Assembly (NCBI RefSeq): GCF_021535135.1
Contig: NZ_CP091036.1
Coordinates: 1,674,001-1,738,000 of the forward strand
Length of the DNA stretch: 64,000 bases
Direction of reading: 5' to 3'
From: Antarcticibacterium sp. 1MA-6-2
GTDB lineage: Bacteria; Bacteroidota; Bacteroidia; Flavobacteriales; Flavobacteriaceae
The position numbers and the translations under genes are program-made. Numbering within the stretch: the first letter of the stretch is position 1; the number at the start of each line of letters is the position of its first letter. Positions 9,988-19,567 of the stretch are shown piece after piece. The notes below the pieces were generated by a model. That model was not told the DNA's origin, searched no databases, and saw only the letters and a program-made list of their open reading frames with translations.

Positions 9988-10938
9988 TTGGACATACATT
10001 ATATCATTTTAGCTCATCAATATCCCCTTCAGTTAAGAAGGCTGATAAATATAATAAGAACTCCAGAGACCTACTTTTATATCCATATTGACCGAAGAGT
10101 CAAAATAGAGCCTTTTTATCAACAACTGAAAAATTGTGAAAATGTAGTTTTTATAAAAGATGAAAATAGAGAAAAAGGGACATGGGGAGACATTGGTATA
10201 GTGAAAGCAACTTTAAATGCAATGGAAACAATAGTAAAAAACCATACTGAAGGTTTTTGTTATCTCCTGAGTGGCCAAGATTATCCTCTTCAACCCACCT
10301 CTTCTATAAGCGATTATCTTACTAAAAATCCAAATACTAATTTTATTGATTTATCACCTGTTCCAAAACTTTGGAACAGACAAGGTTTGGATAGAATTTA
10401 TAAGTACAAAATAAATAAGACCACTAAAAGAGGGCACTTTTTACTTCTTCCTTCTATTTATGACAAAGATTTTTATCAAAGGTCAACACTAGGTAAACTC
10501 AATTATCTTCGAAAATCAAAAAGATTAAGGGAATCAACAGTAATTTTCAGAAAGAGACAATTTCCGCAAGATTTAAAACCTTTTGGAGGAAGCGTTTATT
10601 GGGCATTTCCTGTAAACACATTAAAAAAAATATTGAATTACGTGAAGGATAATCCAGAATATCTGAAATACCATAAATATACCTTATGTGCTGATGAGAT
10701 TTTTTTTCACAGCATTATTATGCATTTGAAGCTATTATATAATCTGGAAATATCACCCTCTTTAACTTATGTTAACTGGGAAAGAAGTTCAGGCCCTCTA
10801 CCCGTAACTTTTGATGTAGCAGATTTTGAAGAACTTAAAGTTGCCTCTCATAATTTTCTTTTTGCAAGAAAATTTGATTTAACAAAGGATGATGCGATTT
10901 TCGAACGTTGTGATAAAGAGTTACTCCATCTGGAGTAA
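9988..10938 (+). CDS. Core-2/I-branching-type glycosyltransferase (GT14 family)
   Basis: 316 residues. The N-terminus, IHYIILAHQYPLQLRRLINI, and the phrases YFYIHIDRRV, GFCYLLSGQDYPLQPTSSI and FGGSVYWAFPVNTLKKIL are characteristic of bacterial GT14 (beta-1,6-GlcNAc/xylosyl-type) proteins. PDEIFFHSII-like spacing (ADEIFFHSIIMHL, residue about 232) supplies the catalytic acid. These transferases make branches without a DxD motif. The start is TTG, because an in-frame stop lies about 20 bases upstream and no ATG intervenes. It is a monocistronic plus-strand gene between two minus-strand runs, which suggests an optional branching function. Confidence 0.85.
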   Translation: MDIHYIILAHQYPLQLRRLINIIRTPETYFYIHIDRRVKIEPFYQQLKNCENVVFIKDENREKGTWGDIGIVKATLNAMETIVKNHTEGFCYLLSGQDYPLQPTSSISDYLTKNPNTNFIDLSPVPKLWNRQGLDRIYKYKINKTTKRGHFLLLPSIYDKDFYQRSTLGKLNYLRKSKRLRESTVIFRKRQFPQDLKPFGGSVYWAFPVNTLKKILNYVKDNPEYLKYHKYTLCADEIFFHSIIMHLKLLYNLEISPSLTYVNWERSSGPLPVTFDVADFEELKVASHNFLFARKFDLTKDDAIFERCDKELLHLE

Positions 10939-10963
10939 TCCACTTTACAAATTAAATTCACTA

Positions 10964-11889
10964 TTATTTATCTTTTTTTACCTGGTAAAGGGCAAATCTT
11001 CTACAGAGCTTTAGGATGTCTAATACATTGCCTTGCCTGAAATAATATATAAAAAGAAAATTCCAATATTTTATCTCCATTTGCTGCTTTTCTTTTTGAA
11101 AAATTTCGAAATTTAATAGCAACTTTCTCTTCTGACTTTTTCTAAACAGTTTTAATTTTTCGAAAATTAAATCACTCTGGAATCTACTTGACGCCTTACT
11201 CTTTAATTCAAGATTATTGTTGGATGTTGTAATATTATAATCAGAATGTCTTACTAGTATTAGGCTCTTATTGATGCTGTATATTTCTTTATCACCTGAA
11301 AAATCCAACCACGCAATATCATCACTATGCCATCCGAGAGGATAATCTTTAAATTTATGCTTCCCGTATGCTTCTTTACTGAAGATATGTTCAGACAAAG
11401 AACTTCTTGTCTTTCCATTCAACCACCTGAAATAAGAATCAGCTGCTTTTTCCCATTTTGGATGTTTGTAAACTTTTGACGTAGGAATACCTGCTGAATT
11501 TATAACTTGGGAAGCAAATCTTACCACATTTGTCTTTCCCTCAAATTTTGAAAAACTACTGTAGAATTCTTCTACCACATTCTCTCCTAATACATCATCA
11601 TCCCCGAGGATCATTATCCATTCTTCTCCTTCACATAAATTGATACACCTATCCCATTGACTTAAGTTAAAGACTTTCCTCCTAAATTTTCTTTAAATCT
11701 TTTAATCTTTAAAGTTAATTGCTTATTGTACTCGCTAACTATCCCCGAGGGATCATCAGGAGAAGCATCATCACCTATATATACTCTAAAGTTTTTACTT
11801 GTTTGATTTGCCAGTGACTGAAGGCATTCTTCAAAGAAATTAATCTTGTAGTACGGAATTACTATGGCAAGCATCGGTTTTACTTCCAA
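10964..11889 (-). CDS. GT2 family glycosyltransferase (frame broken at 11660)
   Basis: The N-terminal part has MLAIVIPYYKINFFEECLQS and IGDDASPDDPSGI. The C-terminal part has WIMILGDDDVLGENVVEEFY with the DxD metal site. They are separated by a two-base insertion at 11660-11667, where the sequence reads ACTTAAGT. Restoring ACCGGT gives KSLTGQWDRCINLC, matching the usual NxGxxxARNxG-type helix region, and a continuous protein of about 307 residues. This is an RCCGGY-type break, so I regard the gene as functional. The neighbours on both sides in the same direction are glycosyltransferases. Confidence 0.8.
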
Positions 11890-11898
11890 TTCAAAAAT

Positions 11899-12789
11899 CT
11901 ATATAATTGAGTTAAAGTGATTCTTAATAAAATATAATAACCTTCTATATTTTCGGTAAGGAGCATTAAATTTGAACAGTAATCGTTTTTGCTCCACATA
12001 GCTTAGATGCCAAAAGAAATCGTCATATAAAATTCTGTCAAAAGCTGCATAATCTGCAATTTCCCTCTCTCTATTCACATTAGTCGTTTGATGTTTATGT
12101 AATCGAAATCCTACAAGTTCTTCATTTAAGATAACAATATTCTCATATTTGAGTATCCTGAAATAGAACTCATAATCAAGAACTTGTTCAAGGTCCTCCC
12201 TAAATAATCCAACTTTTTTTATAAGTTTCTTTTTGAAGAGAACTGTACTCGGTTCTCCAATTTTATTTACAGGATCCTTAAAAAAAATATTCTCTTTGAA
12301 TAATGATCTCGTAAGAAGAAATTTTCCCGAAATTTCTTTTAAATCCTGCTGTAAATCAAAATAATTATCTATCCAATCTTTTATTTCCCGGCTGCGCGGC
12401 TGCTCTAGTATTAATTGGCGTTTACACGCTACTAAACCTATTGAGTTATTTTCTTGAATAGTTTTTACAAGTTTTGAAATACAATCTGGAAAAAGTACAT
12501 CATCCTGAAATAAAAACTTAATATATTCGCCGTTAGCATATTTTATACAATTATTCCAATTAGCACCAATTCCACGTGGTTTATGATGAAGTAGTTGTAC
12601 AGATATGTTGTTCTTATTTTTAAAGTCCTTAATTATTTTCAATGTATCGTCTTGTGAACTATCATCACTAAAAATAATTTCACAATTTTTATATTCCTGT
12701 TTTAATACAGAATCCAGTGCTTCTTTTAAATATTTCCCTCCATTAAATGTCGGGATGCAGATGGAAACTAACGGTTTATTCACCTCCAA
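11899..12789 (-). CDS. GT2 family glycosyltransferase
   Basis: 296 residues, intact. LVSICIPTFNGGKYLKEALD and FSDDSSQDDTLKI form the nucleotide-binding site, YIKFLFQDDVLFPDCI (near residue 89) holds the metal-binding acidic pair, and LEQVLDYEFYFRIL (near residue 200) the acceptor-side acid. There is no membrane segment. It overlaps the upstream GT4 gene by 14 bp. The donor and linkage cannot be predicted. Confidence 0.87.
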   Translation of the reverse strand: MEVNKPLVSICIPTFNGGKYLKEALDSVLKQEYKNCEIIFSDDSSQDDTLKIIKDFKNKNNISVQLLHHKPRGIGANWNNCIKYANGEYIKFLFQDDVLFPDCISKLVKTIQENNSIGLVACKRQLILEQPRSREIKDWIDNYFDLQQDLKEISGKFLLTRSLFKENIFFKDPVNKIGEPSTVLFKKKLIKKVGLFREDLEQVLDYEFYFRILKYENIVILNEELVGFRLHKHQTTNVNREREIADYAAFDRILYDDFFWHLSYVEQKRLLFKFNAPYRKYRRLLYFIKNHFNSII

Positions 12790-13900
12790 TGTTCTTTATG
12801 GCAGCAAATATTTTCGGACAAATATTTTCAGGTGTGAATTCTTTAAAGAGTTGCTTCGCTTTTTGTCCATCTTCTATTAACTTTTCTGGATTTTTATAGT
12901 AAAAAACAATTTTCTCTGCCATTGATTCAATATCTAAATAAGGGACAACAAAACCGCCGCCATTTTTGACGATTTCGGCTGTACCCGACCCTTGCTCGAA
13001 ACAAATTATAGGCTTGGCTTGCATTCCAGCTTCAATTGCCACCAAAGGAAAAGGATCTTCGCGGGAAGGCAACACAAACACAGAGAATTGTGAAATAAAA
13101 TGTCCTGGATTTTCTTTCTCCCCATCAAAGGAAATAACTTCTGAAAGCTCGGCCTTTTCAATATCCGCTTGATAAATAATTTTATCGGTATTGGAGATAG
13201 CGCCAATCCATTGAAACTTTATCTCTAGGTCAGGATATTTACTTTTGGTGATTTGCGCCAGCTGTAGGAATAAGTCACTTCCCTTCCGCCAGTGTACCGT
13301 TCCAGATCCCCCAACAATAAAATCCGAGTTTCTCTGTTGTAACACCTCAGGTTGCTTTTTCACACTGAAATCATTTATTTTTATTACCTGTTTATCCGCC
13401 AAATTATAATTCCGGACTAAATTCTGCTTTACTGTTTCCGATGCGGCAATGATTAAATCTATCTCGGGAATAAAATCTATGAAATTAGGCAGACTTAAAG
13501 AAATAATGGTCTTCATTTCATGTACGTGCGCCACCAACCTGGACTTCCCACTCCAGGATTTTAATCTTGCTGAAACCGGAATAGAAACAATTGTATTGGC
13601 GTAAATAATGTCAAAATCTTGTGCTGCCAGTTCAATTAATATCTGCTCGTGAATATTTATGCGTTTCGGCTTTTTTATGAATTTCCTCCTTAGTTTGTTC
13701 AGAAATTTTTGTTTAAACGTATATTCTGTTGCTTTGAGAGAAGATATATCTACAAATTCATTGGCTAATTCCTCAAATTGTGCTTTTAAACTTCCTCCTC
13801 TCAATGCAAGGACAGAAAAGACAATCTCCGGATGGTGCTTTTTGAGCCATTGCAGGAAATACAACAGCACGAATGGAGCACTAAGTGCGGGTGGTTTCAT
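12776..13900 (-). CDS. GT4 family glycosyltransferase
   Basis: 374 residues, GT-B fold. VAHVHEMKTIIS (about residue 125) and GGSGTVHWRKGSDLFLQLAQ (about residue 198) mark the two domains. VLPSREDPFPLVAIEAGMQA (about residue 283) is a clear E-x7-E signature of retaining GT4 enzymes, followed by GTAEIVKNGGGFVVPY. The first residues (MKPPALSAPFVLLYFLQWLK) look as if they begin inside the usual first strand, so the true start may lie a little upstream or the N-terminus may be shortened. It is cytosolic and belongs to the same minus-strand run as the GT2 genes around it. Confidence 0.83.
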   Translation of the reverse strand: MKPPALSAPFVLLYFLQWLKKHHPEIVFSVLALRGGSLKAQFEELANEFVDISSLKATEYTFKQKFLNKLRRKFIKKPKRINIHEQILIELAAQDFDIIYANTIVSIPVSARLKSWSGKSRLVAHVHEMKTIISLSLPNFIDFIPEIDLIIAASETVKQNLVRNYNLADKQVIKINDFSVKKQPEVLQQRNSDFIVGGSGTVHWRKGSDLFLQLAQITKSKYPDLEIKFQWIGAISNTDKIIYQADIEKAELSEVISFDGEKENPGHFISQFSVFVLPSREDPFPLVAIEAGMQAKPIICFEQGSGTAEIVKNGGGFVVPYLDIESMAEKIVFYYKNPEKLIEDGQKAKQLFKEFTPENICPKIFAAIKNIGGE

Positions 13901-13927
13901 GAGTAACGAAGAGGATCTTTCTCAAAA

Positions 13928-14856
13928 TTACTTAAAAGTTAATTTTTTACATATCTTTTCATACAAGGACGATAAAATCCTCTTCTTCCTTTTCTGCTTT
14001 AACTTCCTAAGTTCAACCATTTCTGGCAAATGCATTCGAACTTCATATTTCATAGCCTCAAAAATTTCCCCTTCAAATTTTTTATTGGTATAGTCATTAA
14101 AATTTTGATAGATGTAAACCATTGAAAAAACCTTGAAGTAACCCGTATGTTTTGTAGAGATGCCAGCGTCGTGATGACGATAAACTCCCATATTATCTGG
14201 TAAAAACTTTAATTTCCCTTGTAAAGAAAGTAAGAGTAACAGTGGAATATCTCCACTGGCACAACGAGTAAACCAGTCAGGGAAAACTAAATTATCATTC
14301 TTTTTAAAAAGAATTGAAGCTGTTGGAATAAACCACTGTTTTAAAATATCTTTTGTTTCAAAAACGTCTTTTTCTAAGAAAGGATGCATGGTGTATGTTT
14401 TTTTTCTTTTCCTCGTGTATCCTCAATATTGACATTATGAAAACAGATAGAAAAATCATTATTCGCCTCTAAAAAATCTACCTGCCTTTGAAGCTTTAAA
14501 GGATCAGTCCAATAATCATCCCCATCAAGAAGAGCGACATAACTTCCAGAACAATTTTGTATTATGTTTACAAAATTAAACAACCTACCTTTTTCCCGTC
14601 TCTCTTGATGATATTCGTCTCCAATCTGTCTGTTTAAAATTTTCAGGTGGAGCTTTTTATTATTAAATTTAAAATTCCGGATTTTCAGCAGCGTATCATC
14701 CGTCGAAAAATCATCACCAACTACCACCTCAAAATCAAATTTCGTTCTTTGAATATCAATACTTCTTAATGCTTCTTCAATATAACCTGAATGATTATAA
14801 GTCATCAATCGTACGCTTAAAAAAAATTCTTTTACTTCATCACACATCATAATCAA
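13928..14856 (-). CDS. GT2 family glycosyltransferase (homopolymer frameshift at 14398)
   Basis: The first part has FLSVRLMTYNHSGYIEEALR, VGDDFSTDDTLLK and GSYVALLDGDDYWTDPLKLQ (near residue 100), the DGDDYW form of the metal site typical of capsule GT2 enzymes. The frame is lost in a run of eight T (14398-14405). One added base restores KEKKTYTMHPF and the C-terminal part with WFTRCASGDIPLLLLLSLQG. The total would be about 309 residues. This is a plain homopolymer error. The gene overlaps the sulfotransferase gene by 17 bp and resembles the GT2 at 15994 in layout, perhaps by duplication. Confidence 0.8.
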
Positions 14857-15712
14857 ACTGGCTTAAAATACTTCCTGCAACCGAATTAAATATTTCAATC
14901 TCTTTTTCCGTGAGCATTAGCTTGTATTTTCCTATTGCCAATTTATCTGGACTTCTCAAGGTTTTTCTTTTCCAGTCTAAAGTTTGTTTTGGCTCGAGAT
15001 GATTATAATAATATTTTAGCATCCCTGGATCAAAAGACACATTTAAAAATTCACAAATTGATCTACAGCTTTTTTCCAAAGAGCAGATAATATCTTCATA
15101 ACGTAAAATTAGAACTTGATCTTTTGCCACGGCGTTGAGAAAATGAAAAACTTTTGAGTTGTTATTATTCCATTCCTCGGCTATTTCTTTGATGTCATTG
15201 GAAAGTTTGGGAAAATAGGGGCTATTACTTTGAATATTTTTTAATGAAATATAAGAAGTTGCTACATCCCGGCCATCTCTTATAAGAAATATATATTTTG
15301 CGTGAGGATAGAGCTGTTGAAGTAGTGATGTTTTATGAATATAGTAATTGTTTTTATCTCCCCAAGCCATTACTTCTTTCTCTTTTAAGAGCCCATATGT
15401 AATGTGGATTAATGCAGCCAAATCAGCATAATCTTCCGGGTTGTACTTATGAACAATTTTCTTAAAGTAAAGAATATCAAAATTCCACGTTTCGAATTTT
15501 CGAGAAGACCCGAGATCAATGCAGAACCTTTCTAATCGTTTACTATAATTATCTTCTTTGTTCCAGTCTTTGTATTTCTCAAACCACCATTCTATATATC
15601 CACATTCAGGAGGTACGGAAATATTTTGATTTGATTCACAAATGACCCGTAAAAGAGAAGAACCACTTCTTGGATTGGAAAGAATAAAAAAAGGCTTAGC
15701 TGAATGCATCAT
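14840..15712 (-). CDS. Sulfotransferase family protein
   Basis: 290 residues. FFILSNPRSGSSLLRVICES at the N-terminus is the 5'-phosphosulfate-binding loop of PAPS-dependent sulfotransferases. YIFLIRDGRDVATSYISLKN (about residue 138) is the 3'-phosphate-binding motif. VLILRYEDII is also family-typical. It would move sulfate from PAPS to a hydroxyl of the polysaccharide or of a lipid/sugar precursor in the cytoplasm. It sits between two GT2 genes, so a sulfated surface glycan is a reasonable inference. No PAPS synthesis genes are in the window. Confidence 0.88.
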   Translation of the reverse strand: MMHSAKPFFILSNPRSGSSLLRVICESNQNISVPPECGYIEWWFEKYKDWNKEDNYSKRLERFCIDLGSSRKFETWNFDILYFKKIVHKYNPEDYADLAALIHITYGLLKEKEVMAWGDKNNYYIHKTSLLQQLYPHAKYIFLIRDGRDVATSYISLKNIQSNSPYFPKLSNDIKEIAEEWNNNNSKVFHFLNAVAKDQVLILRYEDIICSLEKSCRSICEFLNVSFDPGMLKYYYNHLEPKQTLDWKRKTLRSPDKLAIGKYKLMLTEKEIEIFNSVAGSILSQFDYDV

Positions 15713-15728
15713 TGTTTTTTCAAATAAT

Positions 15729-15997
15729 TCAAATTATCTTTTCCTGATGGATTTCAAAAAGATCGTGGAAAAGGGGCAAACATAGTCCTTTCAGTATAAC
15801 TCTCCGAAACGGAACAATAACTGAAGTTTACATATTTTATTTAAAGAAGGATAGAAATACCTTCGGGGACATTGATTTTCGTTTTCCAATTCAATTTTAA
15901 CCCTTAATGTAACAGCTTCATCAGAAAAAACAATTGGAAAATAATAGTTATTGGGTGCAGTATTTTTTAAAAACAAAATATAGAAATACATTATCAA
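15729..15997 (-). pseudogene. Degraded C-terminal remnant of a DegT/DnrJ/EryC1 aminotransferase
   Basis: The first 68 codons read NYYFPIVFSDEAVTLRVKIE and then CPRRYFYPSLNKI. These align with NYSYFPVVFPSEIKLVEAKS and FPRRYFYPSLNSL in the intact aminotransferase at 18503-19567. After an internal frame change the same strand continues VILKGLCLPLFHDL and EIHQEKII before a TGA at 15731, matching the last residues SRILCLPVYTGL of that enzyme. About 90 of 354 residues remain, without the PLP lysine, so it cannot be active. It abuts the GT2 gene at 15994 (4-bp overlap). It is the footprint of a second aminotransferase gene lost from this spot. Confidence 0.75.
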
Positions 15998-17001
15998 TAA
16001 TTTTTCTGCAATCCCAGACTAATTGAATATAAATATATACGAAGCTGTTGAGGAAAACCAGCGACCTCAAATGCTTTAGAAAAATACCTCAATCCTTTTA
16101 TATATTTCTTTCTTTTATTATAATGTGCCATAATCTGCAACCAATTTCTTTTTTGGCTTTTTAAAATCTCTGTTTGATAATTAACAAATTCTGGTTCCTT
16201 TAGCAGTAGGCCTTTTAACTGAATTTGACTTTCAAGACTTAGAAGTGGCTTAGTTTTATACTTTACTAAAATACCAACATGTTTACGATATACTGTACTT
16301 TCAAACTTCAAAAAATTATATACTCCCTTGGTTCTCAAAAGCCATAAAAATAATGGCCAGTCCCCTACGTATGTTTTGGCAAGAAGAGCAGGAAGCCCTT
16401 CTATGGGTATACTGTTTTTAAAAACCACCGTAGAACTTATTATACTATTCTGATCAAGTAATGTCTTAAAATTTCCAATTTCCGGAATATCTTCTATGGC
16501 CCTTGAGTTTAACCTGCCATCCTGATAAAGGTATTTATTTGAAGTAAATGTAAAAACCGTTTCTGGTTGTGATTGTAAATATTCAACCTGTTTTTGTAAC
16601 TTTAAAGGATCGAACCAATAATCGTCACCATCACATAAAGCAATATATTTCCCCCTGGCACTAAAAAGGTTATACATAAAATTAAACCTGCCAGAAGGTT
16701 CTCCATTAATTTCAATATTATTTTCACGATGATGTAAAAACAACCTTATTTTATCAGGATATCTTTTCGCATATTCAATGCAAATTTCACGTGTACCATC
16801 TGTGCTTTCATCATCTCCCAAAAGAATTTCAAAAGAAAACAATGTTTGTTGCATTAAAATTCCATTAAGGCATTCTCTGATGTAATTTACGTGCTGATAA
16901 GTTACCACAGAAACAGAAATTAAAGGTTTTTCTATTACATTATTGTGGTATTGAAAAACTTTTTTCTCCTCATACTCCATTGAAAATTCCTGAAACTCCA
17001 C
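15994..17001 (-). CDS. GT2 family glycosyltransferase
   Basis: 335 residues, intact. LISVSVVTYQHVNYIRECLN, GDDESTDGTREI and YIALCDGDDYWFDPLKLQKQ (about residue 115) make up a capsule-type GT-A domain. AKTYVGDWPLFLWLL carries a later acidic residue in the acceptor region. GTG at 17001 is the first possible start and overlaps the stop of the acyltransferase gene. The ATG at 16980 (residue 8) is equally possible because homology begins only near residue 28. The product shares the DGDDYW block and C-terminal layout with the GT2 at 13928-14856. Confidence 0.86.
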   Translation of the reverse strand: MEFQEFSMEYEEKKVFQYHNNVIEKPLISVSVVTYQHVNYIRECLNGILMQQTLFSFEILLGDDESTDGTREICIEYAKRYPDKIRLFLHHRENNIEINGEPSGRFNFMYNLFSARGKYIALCDGDDYWFDPLKLQKQVEYLQSQPETVFTFTSNKYLYQDGRLNSRAIEDIPEIGNFKTLLDQNSIISSTVVFKNSIPIEGLPALLAKTYVGDWPLFLWLLRTKGVYNFLKFESTVYRKHVGILVKYKTKPLLSLESQIQLKGLLLKEPEFVNYQTEILKSQKRNWLQIMAHYNKRKKYIKGLRYFSKAFEVAGFPQQLRIYLYSISLGLQKNY

Positions 17002-17543
17002 TATCTGCCTTTAAGAGATTTTGCCGGAATACCTACATAAACTAAATTATCTTCACAATCTTTATTCACAAAAGCCATTGAACCAATAGTAACATTTTCA
17101 CCAATCACAATACCATGTTGTAAAACTGCATTGGTACCTATAAAGCAGTTCTTACCAATGTGTGCTCCTCCAATAGATTTCATTTCATCATCAAGATTAT
17201 TGGTCATTACTCTTGGACTTAAATAACAGTTATCAGAAATCTTAAGTCCCCTTGCTAAAATGGTTTCGTATCTTAAGGTGACGTTATTACCAACCTGACA
17301 ATCTCCTGAACTGGAAACTTTAGAATCAACGAAGCAATTTTCTCCAATTATAGTCCGTTCCCTCAACTCAATATAACTTTTTAATTTTGTCCCACTTCCT
17401 ATTTTGACTCCGGATCTAATAATACAGTAATTCTCTATTACCACATCATCTCCAATTTCGGCACCTTCCTCTATTATACAAAAGAATCCAATTTGAACAT
17501 TCCTTCCAATAACTGCTTTTTCTGAAATAACACTATTTTTCAT
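17001..17543 (-). CDS. Left-handed beta-helix (hexapeptide-repeat) acyltransferase
   Basis: About 180 residues made almost wholly of hexapeptide repeats, e.g. AVIGRNVQIGFFCIIEEGAE and GAHIGKNCFIGTNAVLQHGI. These form trimeric left-handed beta-helices that transfer acetyl (or other acyl) groups from CoA to amino or hydroxyl groups of sugars. ATG at 17543 is preferred over an upstream frame opening because the protein family begins at MKNSVISEKAVIG and the upstream gene ends at 17533. The adjacent aminotransferase (18503) suggests the substrate is a nucleotide-linked amino sugar, as in FdtC/WlbB-type pathways. That is inference. Confidence 0.82.
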   Translation of the reverse strand: MKNSVISEKAVIGRNVQIGFFCIIEEGAEIGDDVVIENYCIIRSGVKIGSGTKLKSYIELRERTIIGENCFVDSKVSSSGDCQVGNNVTLRYETILARGLKISDNCYLSPRVMTNNLDDEMKSIGGAHIGKNCFIGTNAVLQHGIVIGENVTIGSMAFVNKDCEDNLVYVGIPAKSLKGR

Positions 17544-18486
17544 TTTTCTTATTTTTTTGCACAGGTACTCCCTTCCCTGCATTTAAAGAATTGTCTTCAT
17601 ACAATACCTTTGCAGGTACACCTACTAAAGTACAATTTTCCTTTACAAAATTTTTGTTGACCATTGCCCCAGCACCTATAATCGTATTTCTTGGTATTTC
17701 AATTTTAGGGGAAATAACTGCTCCACTACCAACAAAAGTGTTCTGACCTACTTTAACATTCCCTGCCAAAGAGACATTATTAGCCAAGTGAACATTATCT
17801 TCTAGAACACAACCATGACCAATTTTCGCCCCAGGGGCAATTACTGCATTATTGCCGAGCATTGTATTTTCATTTAGAGAACCTCTTACAATCACACTAT
17901 TTGCTCCTATAATGCAATCTTTTTTAATTAAAACTCCTCCTAATTGTGGTTGCGTTATTCTTTCTCCATTCTTATCCCATACCCAAGCTATTCCTGTAGC
18001 TCCTATAGTGCAATTTGATTCTATAATTACATTAACCTGTAAGGTGGATTTATCTTCGATGACAGAATTGCTTTTAATAATAACCTCATCCTCAATCTTA
18101 CATTTACCAACCACCACAAATGCATCAATTTGCACGTTTTTTCCTATAACAGCTTCCGGGTGGATACTTGAAAGATTAGATATTTTTCCATTCGACTTTT
18201 CCTTAAAATAATAGTTTAAAAGTTTATAAAAAATCACCTGAGGTCTTTCACCAATTTTTATAACTCCATTGCCATTAAAATTTTTAATTATTTCTTTATG
18301 ATTTGCAAGGAAAAGAGAGTTGTTAAATTGTTCAATTTTCACTTCATTCTCCATAAAATAAAAACCATTTTTTTCGGGAAAGAAAATAGAAGAAATTTTA
18401 TAATCGCTGTGCAGTTCTCCATGGAGTTCATATTTAACTTGATTTTCTTTTAGAAAGGAAATAATATTTTCAAATAAAATTCTCAT
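17533..18486 (-). CDS. LpxD-like hexapeptide-repeat acyltransferase
   Basis: 317 residues. The first ~100 residues form a separate alpha/beta domain. The rest is a long left-handed beta-helix with repeats such as VIGKNVQIDAFVVVGKCKIE and AKIGHGCVLEDNVHLANNVS, ending GVPAKVL. The layout resembles LpxD (UDP-3-O-acyl-glucosamine N-acyltransferase), but the HxxGxG region reads GATGIAWVWDKNGERITQP, as in variants found in polysaccharide clusters. It may acylate an amino sugar. It lies 16 bp after the aminotransferase gene and overlaps the next acyltransferase by 11 bp, so the three probably act on one sugar. Confidence 0.75.
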   Translation of the reverse strand: MRILFENIISFLKENQVKYELHGELHSDYKISSIFFPEKNGFYFMENEVKIEQFNNSLFLANHKEIIKNFNGNGVIKIGERPQVIFYKLLNYYFKEKSNGKISNLSSIHPEAVIGKNVQIDAFVVVGKCKIEDEVIIKSNSVIEDKSTLQVNVIIESNCTIGATGIAWVWDKNGERITQPQLGGVLIKKDCIIGANSVIVRGSLNENTMLGNNAVIAPGAKIGHGCVLEDNVHLANNVSLAGNVKVGQNTFVGSGAVISPKIEIPRNTIIGAGAMVNKNFVKENCTLVGVPAKVLYEDNSLNAGKGVPVQKNKKNEK

Positions 18487-18502
18487 GATCTAAGTTTTTA
18501 TT

Positions 18503-19567
18503 TTAAATTTCCTTTAATATGTTACAAATTTTCTCAAGATTGACAGTTTCCAAACCTGTATAAACAGGCAAGCAAAGGATTCTCGAGGAAACAGATTCAG
18601 CAATAGGGATCTCCTTATATTCCACATAGGGTAAGCTATTTAAGCTTGGGTAAAAATATCTCCTGGGAAATATACCTACAGCATTTAGAGCGCTTTTCGC
18701 CTCTACCAATTTTATTTCAGAAGGAAAGACAACAGGAAAATAAGAGTAATTCCAAGATGTTTCATCCCTTAACCTCAATCGCTGCATTTCTTCCAAATGA
18801 ATATTGTAAAAGGTAATAATCTTTTTCCTTTCTGCCTTTAAAAATTCATAATAAGGAAGGACAGATAAACCCAGGGCCGCCTGTAATTCACTCATTTTGG
18901 CATTTAAACCCAAGCCATAAAAATCTTCCTGTCCCCTATGACCAAAATTATGATGATAAAATAATTTATGTAACAAATCCTCATCCCTGGTAAAAAGAGC
19001 ACCTCCTTCCCCGGTGTGAAAAATTTTGGTGGCATGGAAACTACAGGTGCTTACGTTTCCATAATTAAATATTGATTCTCCCTTGTAGGTAACTCCAAAG
19101 CAATGGGCGGCATCATAAATGACTTTTAGTTCGTACTTTTTTGCTATTAAATCAATTGCTCCCACATTACAGGGATTCCCAAAAACATGGGTGGCAAGAA
19201 TTCCGGTAGTTTTAGAAGTAATTGCGGCTTCAATTTTTGTATCATCTATAGACAAATATTCGGGATCTATATCTACAAAAACAAGCGTACAATTTTCCCA
19301 AACGATACTGGAAGTTGTGGCGACATAAGAAAAAGGGGTTGTAATGATTTCCCCGGTTAATTTAAGGGCTTTAATTGCTATTTGCAATGGCAATGTGCCG
19401 TTTGTTGTCGCAATAATGTTTGGAACACCTAAATAGCTCTTTAATTTTTCTTCCAGTTCCTTAACCAACACTCCTCGGTTGGTAATCCAACCCGCATCCC
19501 ATGCCCGACTTAAAATTGCCTGGTATTCTTCCTGGGGTGGTAAAAAGGTTTTTGTTACGGGGATCAT
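18503..19567 (-). CDS. DegT/DnrJ/EryC1-family PLP-dependent sugar aminotransferase
   Basis: 354 residues, the normal length. MIPVTKTFLPPQEEYQAILS opens the family domain. TTNGTLPLQIAIKAL binds the cofactor phosphate, VIYDAAHCFGV supplies the aspartate that pairs with the pyridine nitrogen, and CSFHATKIFHTGEGGALFTR contains the PLP lysine. Such enzymes aminate keto-sugars bound to dTDP or UDP. The start overlaps the FkbM methyltransferase stop by 4 bp. With the two downstream acyltransferases it forms an amino-sugar module similar in order to FdtB-FdtC. The matching 3- or 4-keto-sugar isomerase is not seen here. A decayed paralogue fragment lies at 15729-15997. Confidence 0.9.
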   Translation of the reverse strand: MIPVTKTFLPPQEEYQAILSRAWDAGWITNRGVLVKELEEKLKSYLGVPNIIATTNGTLPLQIAIKALKLTGEIITTPFSYVATTSSIVWENCTLVFVDIDPEYLSIDDTKIEAAITSKTTGILATHVFGNPCNVGAIDLIAKKYELKVIYDAAHCFGVTYKGESIFNYGNVSTCSFHATKIFHTGEGGALFTRDEDLLHKLFYHHNFGHRGQEDFYGLGLNAKMSELQAALGLSVLPYYEFLKAERKKIITFYNIHLEEMQRLRLRDETSWNYSYFPVVFPSEIKLVEAKSALNAVGIFPRRYFYPSLNSLPYVEYKEIPIAESVSSRILCLPVYTGLETVNLEKICNILKEI

